DNA of 64,000 nucleotides from Cannabis sativa. Taxonomy: Eukaryota > Streptophyta > Magnoliopsida > Rosales > Cannabaceae. This document shows, in pieces, positions 58,359-64,000 of this stretch (position 1 is its first letter; each line of letters starts with the position of its first letter). The notes below the pieces were generated by a model that was not told where the DNA came from, made no database searches, and was given only the letters and a program-made list of their open reading frames with translations. The stretch lies in NCBI RefSeq assembly GCF_029168945.1, contig NC_083607.1, positions 33,837,257 to 33,901,256 of the forward strand, in the 5' to 3' direction. The translations under genes were made by a program, and so were the position numbers.

Positions 58359-61169
58359 TTGAATGTTACTTGGAGTGATGATTCTGAAAGTAGTGAAGAT
58401 GAAAAAGAAAAAGTTGCTCTAACAAGTGTTTTGTCAAGAAATTTGCAGGAAAAAGGAAAATTCATGTGCATGAATAATACCTCGATCGATGACAACAAGG
58501 AAGAATCTAGATCCGAATCAGATGAGTCAAAAATTGATGAGAATTCTATGGTTGAATCCTACAAGGTAATGTTTGGTAAGTTGATGGAAACATGTGCTGA
58601 AAATCGTTCCTTGGTTAAAGATAATAAAGTCTTGTGTAACAACATTAATGAGTTGGAAGACAAACTTAAATGTTGTGAATCTAAACTATCTTTAAAAGAG
58701 TCTAAAATTATTTCTTTAACCAAGGAACTTGATAACATTAAAAAGAATGTGAAAATGCTAAATCCAAGTTCCACCATCTTTGAAAAAATTCAAAAATCTG
58801 GCCAAACCAATCATGCTGGTCTGGGTTATGTTTCTAATCAACCTAATTCTAATACCACTTTTGTTAAATCTAATAGTTTTGGAAGAACTGTTTCTACCTC
58901 GCAGGTTTCTGTCTCTACAGCAAAGCACTCTACTGTTACAGAAAAGAAGCACCACGGTAAGTTTGACAATTCTAAAGGGAATGGAAGACGTTTCATCCCT
59001 ATTTGCCATTTTTGTGGGAGAAAAGGTCACATTCGACCTAAATGCATCACTATGCAAAACATGTTTAAATCTAATTACCTTGGAAATAAACATGTTTTAC
59101 AAAAACAAAAATGGGTTGTCAAAAATAAATGCTTGATAGGTTCTTCTTGTTTTAAAACTATTGCTACTAACATGTGGTACTTTGATAATGGGTGTTCTAG
59201 ACACATGACAGGTGAAAAAGAATATCTTGAGAACATTAGACCAATGCAGTGTGAAGAAGTTACTTTTGGTAACGGTCTTGTTGGAAAAGTCATAGGGATA
59301 GGAACTCTCAATTTCGAAGGGCTTCCTAGACTGAAGAATGTCATGTTGGTTGATGGACTAAAAGCTAATCTTCTTAGCATTAGTCAAATTTGTGATCAGG
59401 ATTATACTGTGAGCTTTGATAGTAATCATTGTTATGTGTATAATATTCTTGATGAAATTGTCTTGCAAGGGTTCAGATCTAATGATAACTGTTACACCAT
59501 CACTACCTATGCTACTTGTCATTCTGTTATTGATAACACCACCGATTTAGGGCATGAAAAACTTGGTCATATTCATTTTAAAAATCAGAGGAGATTGTCT
59601 AATGCAGGAATTGTTCGAGGATTACCTAAATTAGGTAAGGAGTCTTTGGGAAAATGTGGACCATGTCAGCTTGGTAAGCAACTGAAAATTTCTCATAAGA
59701 GTGTTTCTGATGTGAATACTTCCAGAGTTCTCGAACTCCTACATATGGACTTAATGGGTCCAATCCAGGTTGAAAGCTTGAATGGTAAGAGGTATATTTT
59801 TATGTGTGTTGATGATTTCTCTTGGTTTTCATGGGTAGAATTTTTTAGAGAAAACTTTGATACTTTTGATGTTCTTAAGTATCTTTGCTTGAAATTAAAA
59901 GTTCAAAAAGATTGCAACATTGGTAAGATAGTTCGTGGTAAGAGTAATCATGGAAAAGATTTTGAAAATACTGTGTATGGTAAATTCTGTAAATCTTATG
60001 GTATTTTTCATAATCTTTCTGCTCCTAAAATCCCACAACAAAATGGAGCGATTAAGGATTCCCACCTTCTTGATCATGTTTTAGACAAGGCTTTGTATGG
60101 CATGAAACAAGCACCCCGTGCTTGGTATGAGCGTCTATCTGAGTTTTTACACTCTCATGGTTATAGAAAAGGAAATGTTATTAAAACACAGCTCATCACA
60201 CACATTCAATTTGATATTATTTTCTCATATGTTGATGATCTTGTTTTTGGAACTACTTCTAACTCTGAAGTGCAAGTTTTTGTTTCCCAAATGCAAAAGG
60301 AGTTCGAAATGAGTATGGTAGGTGAACTCACTTGTTTTCTCGGTCTTCAAGTGAAGCAATCAGATGAGGGAACTTTTGTCACTCAAAGCAAGTATGCAAA
60401 GAATTTGGTGAAAAAGTTTGGTCTTGAGAAAGCCAAACATACCAACACTCCCATGAGCACAACTTTGAAATTAAGCAAAGATGAACAAGGAGTAAAGGTA
60501 GATCAAACTCTGTATCGAAGTATGATAGGTAGTTTGCTTTATCTTACTGCTAGTCGTCCTGACATTTGTTATAGTGTTGGTGTTTGTGCTCGATATCAGG
60601 CAAATCCCATGGAATCCCATCTTTCTGCTGTGAAAAGAATCATTCGCTATGTAAATAGCACTATTGATTTTGGGATTTGGTTTTCAAAAGACACTAATTC
60701 TAACCTTGTTTGCTTTAGTGATGCTGATTGGGCAGGTAATGCAGATGATAGAAAAAGTACTAGTGGTGGATGTTTCTATCTTGGAAACAATCTGGTTTCA
60801 TGGCATAGCAAGAAGCAAAACTCAATCTCTCTGTCCACAGCGGAGGCTGAGTACATTGCTGCGGGTAGTTGTTGTACCCAATTGTTATGGATGAAACAAA
60901 TGATGGCAGATTATGGGTTTGATTTGAAAACTTTAACCATCTTTTGTGATAACACTAGTGCTATAAACATTTCTAAGAATCTTGTTCAACACTCTTGCAC
61001 AAAGCACATAGACATTCGTCATCACTTTATTAGAGAGCTTGTGGAAAATAAAATTCTTGTCTTAGAATATGTTGAAACTAGCAAACAAATTGCAGATATT
61101 TTTACTAAAGCTCTTGACTCGGTCCGATTTATTTCTCTAAGGAAATCCTTAGGGGTTTGTACTGTTTAA
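58359..61169 (+). CDS. gag-pol: Gag-pol polyprotein part of C with internal deletion (936 aa frame)
   Basis: A long open frame closely matching A. It has an acidic/coiled-coil region (residues 1-135), CCHC at 216-229 (CHFCGRKGHIRPKC), and the protease site reading WYFDNGCSRH, so DSG has become DNG. Pre-integrase follows with KLGKESLGKCGPCQLGK, then the first integrase D (MDLMGP). The second integrase D position reads SNHGKDFEN (D to N). Near residue 565 the sequence jumps in frame from QQNGA to LDHVLDKALYGMKQAP, deleting about 1.1 kb: the end of integrase, including its glutamate, and the start of RT. RT YVDD is intact, and RNase H is complete to LADIFTKAL-like IADIFTKAL. Frame survival despite the deletion may be chance. 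Confidence 0.85.
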   Translation: MNVTWSDDSESSEDEKEKVALTSVLSRNLQEKGKFMCMNNTSIDDNKEESRSESDESKIDENSMVESYKVMFGKLMETCAENRSLVKDNKVLCNNINELEDKLKCCESKLSLKESKIISLTKELDNIKKNVKMLNPSSTIFEKIQKSGQTNHAGLGYVSNQPNSNTTFVKSNSFGRTVSTSQVSVSTAKHSTVTEKKHHGKFDNSKGNGRRFIPICHFCGRKGHIRPKCITMQNMFKSNYLGNKHVLQKQKWVVKNKCLIGSSCFKTIATNMWYFDNGCSRHMTGEKEYLENIRPMQCEEVTFGNGLVGKVIGIGTLNFEGLPRLKNVMLVDGLKANLLSISQICDQDYTVSFDSNHCYVYNILDEIVLQGFRSNDNCYTITTYATCHSVIDNTTDLGHEKLGHIHFKNQRRLSNAGIVRGLPKLGKESLGKCGPCQLGKQLKISHKSVSDVNTSRVLELLHMDLMGPIQVESLNGKRYIFMCVDDFSWFSWVEFFRENFDTFDVLKYLCLKLKVQKDCNIGKIVRGKSNHGKDFENTVYGKFCKSYGIFHNLSAPKIPQQNGAIKDSHLLDHVLDKALYGMKQAPRAWYERLSEFLHSHGYRKGNVIKTQLITHIQFDIIFSYVDDLVFGTTSNSEVQVFVSQMQKEFEMSMVGELTCFLGLQVKQSDEGTFVTQSKYAKNLVKKFGLEKAKHTNTPMSTTLKLSKDEQGVKVDQTLYRSMIGSLLYLTASRPDICYSVGVCARYQANPMESHLSAVKRIIRYVNSTIDFGIWFSKDTNSNLVCFSDADWAGNADDRKSTSGGCFYLGNNLVSWHSKKQNSISLSTAEAEYIAAGSCCTQLLWMKQMMADYGFDLKTLTIFCDNTSAINISKNLVQHSCTKHIDIRHHFIRELVENKILVLEYVETSKQIADIFTKALDSVRFISLRKSLGVCTV

Positions 61170-62121
61170 TGCTTTTATTTTTTTTATAATCCTTGATATT
61201 TGAGTTGTCTTAGAGTTCATAATGTCTTGTCTTTGTCCTAGAAGAAAATTTCAACCTTATAAGAATTTCAGTCATTATTTTATTGCTAATGTTGTAATAT
61301 TATGATGTCATAAAGGTTTGTCAGGAAAATTGTTCACTCCTCACAGGAATATTCAGGTTCATCAAACAGTGTTATGTAAGCTACCATTTTCGAATAATGT
61401 GTTCAAAAACTGTGTGTTCAAGCTCCATTGGATGAATAGAGCTACCTATCTCAATGTGTGAAAGCCATCTCTGAGTAAGTTGGAACTATGTAATTAGGAG
61501 TTATGTAGAAGATACGCTACCATTGAAAAGGGCTACCATTGAGGTAGTGTGACAGCGTCTCCTATGGGTACAATTTATCAGAAAAAGTCTTTTTGACAAA
61601 TTGGGCAATGTTCCCTGCTTACACTTTCACACACTAATGCTTGACACAGTTTGTGGTAAAAATTTGTTTATTCTCGAAAATGGTGTTATAAAGCTGTTAC
61701 ATACTGTTTGATGTGCTTTAATATTCTTAGTGATGGAGTCAATTTTTCCTGTGAACCGGTATGACCTCATTCTATTACTTCATTCGTTTGATAAAATAAT
61801 TTCTGATTATTCTTATGAGTTTGATTTTTTCATCAGGGACAAATACAAATGGACATTGTGAATTCTAGTTGCAAAAATATCAAGGTTATCTTATTTTTCT
61901 GTCATTTGATCAAAAATAAAACAAAAAAAAAGGGGTTCGTGATCGAGTTGTCAAGTGAGCTTTGTTAAAATTTTTGTTATTTTTTTGTTATGTTTCATTA
62001 TGTTCTTAGACACAATTTTTGCTCTTAAGTGGTGATTAGTGCTTTTTGTGTCTTGGTGTGTTCTCTTGTTCTTTATTTGCAATTTTTCTTTGGGGGACAT
62101 TTTTTGAAAAATAAAAGAAAA
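61170..62121 (+). other. Pol-ORF3 spacer of C (inverted)
   Basis: No coding sequence; homologous to 11741-12892 of A. Includes the paired hairpins. Confidence 0.6.
61439..61559 (+). ncRNA. Paired hairpins with complementary loops, spacer of C
   Basis: Segment 1 (61439-61469) has CTATCTCAATG after GCTAC, and segment 2 (61530-61559) has CATTGAGGTAG after GGCTAC. The two cores pair over eleven bases with one U-G wobble. Flanks GCTACC and GTGTGA(A/C)AGC match those in A. Confidence 0.5.
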
Positions 62122-62786
62122 AGGGGGGCATATTTTTTCTTGATCTGTTGATTTAACTCAAAAGTTCTTAAAGAACCCATGAGTTCCTCAACCTTCATTT
62201 TGCCAAAGTCTTTTGCCTCTTCCATTGCTAACAATTTTGTGTCAAACCTGTCAGGAAGCACACGAACAATTTTCCGAACCAAGACAGATTCATCTAATTT
62301 TTCTCCCAAGGCAAAAAAATCATTAGAAATATCAGATAATCTTTCATAAAAATCATTTAAAGTTTCAGTTTATGACATTCTCAATTCATCAAATCTAGTT
62401 TGTAGCATGGTAAATCGTGATCTTTTTACATCAGCAGTACCTTCAAATTGAATTTGAAGGATTTCCCATGCTTCTTTTGCAGATTCACAAGATGAGATTA
62501 ATTTAATAAAGCCTTCACCAACACCATTAAAAATAGCATGTAAAGCCTTATTATTATAACCAGACAGTTTTTCATCTTCAGTGGTCCAACTGAGTTTAGA
62601 TTTTACCTGAGTATTACCTTTTTCATCATTTTCAGTAGGTTGAGACCAACCTGTAAGAATAGCTCTCCATGCTTTCTCATCTTGCGATTTGATGAAAGCT
62701 CTCATCCTGACCTTCCAATAAGGATAATTCGACTCATTCAATAGAGGAGGTCTAGAGATAGAACTTCCTTCTGCAAACAAAGACAT
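62122..62786 (-). pseudogene. gag: Gag N-terminus of C
   Basis: MSLFAEGSSISRPPLLNESN from the ATG at 62786, running through SYPYWKVRMRAF-type UBN2 gag to FDELRMS, then a stop near 62368. It continues to LRTFELNQQIK at the inversion border (about 62146). Against A, roughly 90 residues between QQIK and the start of the inverted block, including one CCHC, are absent. Confidence 0.8.
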
Positions 62787-62845
62787 CTCACACAAAACAA
62801 GTTAAACGGAATAACCTCAAGATCTCACTAAGAATTTAGTGACTT

Positions 62846-62857
62846 GCTCTGATACCA
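62846..62857 (-). other. Primer-binding site of C
   Basis: TGGTATCAGAGC on the minus strand, two bases from the 5' LTR. Confidence 0.9.
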
Positions 62858-62859
62858 AT

Positions 62860-63492
62860 TGAAATTCCGTATTTTAATATTCCCAGTTTGATTATTTAAT
62901 TAAATGATTAATTAAATGCGGAATAATAAAGCGGTACGAAAACGATTTTACGTAGTTACAGAATGCAACTCCGTAACTCCAGAGAAACCCAGAAAAACAA
63001 ACGTGCATAAAAGTAAAAACACACAAGATTTTTGTACGTGGTTTCAATAATCCATTCAGATTGTTACTAGTCGACGGGGCCACGCCCAGAGATAAGATTC
63101 ATTAGATTGGTATCAAAAATACAAAGTAATTGACTTATGCATAAATAGACTCCCTCTTATTGTATGCCGCAAGCTTGATGTATTCCACCTACTAACCGAA
63201 TCTTGATAAAACTCCAAGAGCTCAAACTCCCTTCGATCACCTTGAAGAGTGCTTGAATCCTCCCGATTCAAGGCTTAAAGGCTATCTCCCGAAAGCCTAT
63301 ACAACCATCTCCCGAAGGTTGTGTGCTTGTATCATCCCGATGCAAGACTTCAAAAGCAATCTCCCGAAAGCTTGTAAAACCCTTCTCTCGAAGGTGTGCT
63401 TGTATCCTCCCGATGCAAGACTTCAAAAGCAATCTCCCGAAAGCTTGTAAATACCCTTCTCCCGAAGGTGCACTGATGTTCTTCTTTGTTGT
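62860..63492 (-). repeat. 5' LTR of C, first part
   Basis: Near-identical to 55752-56388, with the same hairpin array (about 63255-63470), then cut by the TRIM. The remainder lies beyond the window. Confidence 0.9.
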
Positions 63493-63682
63493 TGTGACAG
63501 TCAGTAGTCCCGTGATCCGTAAGGGGAAATACCGGGTAAGCTGTACAATCTCACACCGCCTGGGGATGGTCAAGTGGGATGATTCTGAGACTGTGTAGGT
63601 ATGGGACTATACAGTTGAAGAGAGCTTAAATGGATTGATTGGTACTACCTATATCAACAAGGTGCATCTTGTTTTTCGGTAG

Positions 63683-63767
63683 CCCATCACGAAAGAACTC
63701 CACAGTTAAGCGTGCTTGACCTGGGAGCAATTTCAGGATGGGTGACCTCCTGGGAAGTTTTCCCAGG
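63683..63767 (+). ncRNA. 5S-rRNA-derived segment inside TRIM LTR
   Basis: Contains AGTTAAGCGTGCTTG (63704-63718, 5S box A) and AGGATGGGTGACCTCCTGGG (63735-63754, box C), both as in plant 5S rRNA. The intervening region is changed and lengthened slightly. A perfect hairpin CCTGGGAA/TTCCCAGG (63749-63767) with a four-T run follows box C. It could work as an internal Pol III promoter. It is not a 5S gene: the 5' third is poorly matched and it lies in an LTR. Confidence 0.82.
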
Positions 63768-63928
63768 AAGCGTGCGAGTGAGGACAAAGCACGCTGGAAA
63801 CACTCGTGTTGGTCTGTAGGGCCAGTCATCAATCCAGAAAGCAACCAAAGTGGCGTACTCGTGTATAAGAGCCATTCATTCTGTGGGTGTAAGGACCCAA
63901 TGGAGGCTTGAAGCGGGGACGTTACAAA

Positions 63929-63940
63929 TGGTATCAGAGC
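63929..63940 (+). other. Primer-binding site of the TRIM
   Basis: TGGTATCAGAGC, full initiator-methionine tRNA complement, two bases after the LTR. Confidence 0.9.
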
Positions 63941-64000
63941 CTTGACCCAGCCGGAAGTGTGGTCGACGAGGACGTCGGACCCCGTAAGGGGGGGTGATTG

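Larger units (their letters stand above)
58337..62121 (+). other. Inverted central segment of C
   Basis: Carries the gag C-terminus, protease, integrase, RT and RNase H, and the pol-ORF3 spacer, all in the plus orientation, while the flanking gag start and ORF3 are minus. A 24-base sequence (containing ATATGCCCCCCTTTTT) lies at 58313-58336 and, inverted, at about 62122-62145. Confidence 0.75.
35801..64000 (-). mobile_element. Element G: Angela/BARE-like Ty1/copia, contains H and C, runs off right edge
   Basis: Minus strand. 3' LTR 35801-37705, pol 37755-40345, [H], protease/gag relic 50242-51085, leader 51156-53869, 5' LTR 53870-55751 then interrupted by C. The last 20 or so bases of the LTR should lie beyond the window. 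Several stops and frameshifts, and a collapsed gag, make it inactive. The two LTRs are collinear (same distance to the C insertion point) and similar. Confidence 0.88.
55752..64000 (-). mobile_element. Element C: rearranged Sirevirus, continues past right edge
   Basis: 3' LTR 55752-57032 and start of 5' LTR 62860-63492, where the TRIM inserts. Probable left TSD AGTTT (55747-55751). The PBS, gag start and ORF3 read on the minus strand, but the central gag-pol block (about 58337-62121) reads on the plus strand: an internal inversion, bordered by a 24-base inverted repeat. Close relative of A. Inactive for several independent reasons. Confidence 0.85.
63493..64000 (+). mobile_element. Cassandra-type TRIM retrotransposon (5' LTR and internal domain)
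   Basis: LTR 63493-63926 (TGTGACAG to GACGTTACA, 434 bases). After two bases comes the PBS TGGTATCAGAGC (63929-63940), then a very short internal domain ending in a polypurine tract (AAGGGGGGGTGATTG, 63986-64000). The final TG may be the first two bases of the 3' LTR. The LTR carries a 5S-rRNA-like segment. Short LTRs with embedded 5S sequence, an iMet PBS and no coding region define Cassandra. The left target flank is GTTGT (63488-63492). Confidence 0.88.

Noticed and set aside
58337..62121. A separate plus-strand element inserted into C
   Set aside because: It has no LTRs or TSD of its own, and it supplies exactly the gag-pol parts missing from the minus-strand frame; an inversion explains it better.
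63683..63767. A functional 5S rRNA gene
   Set aside because: Only boxes A and C and nearby bases match; the 5' third is poor, and LTR ends, PBS and polypurine tract place it inside a TRIM.
63626..63875. Two minus-strand frames at the right end
   Set aside because: They are antisense to the 5S-like LTR segment; the nucleotide match to 5S rRNA explains the sequence.

Overview
This window is plant nuclear DNA, most likely from a eudicot with a repeat-rich genome; I cannot name the species. Almost everything in it is nested LTR retrotransposons. The only host gene I can support is the 5' part of one gene at the left edge (minus strand, two exons, running off the window), with a TATA box at about 1078-1084. 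From about 1100 to 4580 the DNA is AT-rich and I see no gene.

From 4580 to the right edge the window is a stack of insertions, most placed by matching LTR ends and target-site duplications (TSDs). (F) A plus-strand Angela/BARE-like Ty1/copia relic, with one LTR (4580-6457) and a long non-coding leader, is split by (A), a minus-strand Sirevirus (Ty1/copia) at 10136-23995 with TSD TTTAT. A is itself split inside its reverse transcriptase by (B), a young gag-only Ty3/gypsy-like element at 13756-18795 with TSD ATTTC. (E) A plus-strand element without coding capacity, 24521-33380, carries in its 5' LTR (D), a Sirevirus derivative at 24700-29424 with TSD AGTTA. D has lost gag and most of pol but keeps an intact third ORF of 591 codons. 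A run of inverted-repeat and foldback elements fills 33490-35800. (G) A minus-strand Angela-like element, 35801 to beyond the window, is split in pol by (H), a second Angela-like element at 40346-50236 with TSD CGTCT. G is split again in its 5' LTR by (C), a Sirevirus starting at 55752 whose centre has been inverted. C's second LTR is interrupted by a Cassandra-type TRIM (63493 to the edge) carrying a 5S-rRNA-like segment.

None of the autonomous-type elements is intact. A has frameshifts, a changed YVDD box and insertion B. C has altered protease and integrase active sites, a deletion and an inversion. G and H lack most of gag and carry stops. D and B lack most or all of pol. Conserved non-coding structure is the most interesting part. 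Paired hairpins with mutually complementary, covarying loops lie between pol and ORF3 in all three Sireviruses. GC-rich palindrome islands lie in the leaders of all three Angela-like copies. Arrays of small hairpins with GGGA-type loops lie in the Sirevirus LTRs.

Coordinates come from reading the sequence by eye. LTR ends supported by TSDs are exact; domain positions are approximate. Family names come from recognised motifs, not from a search.
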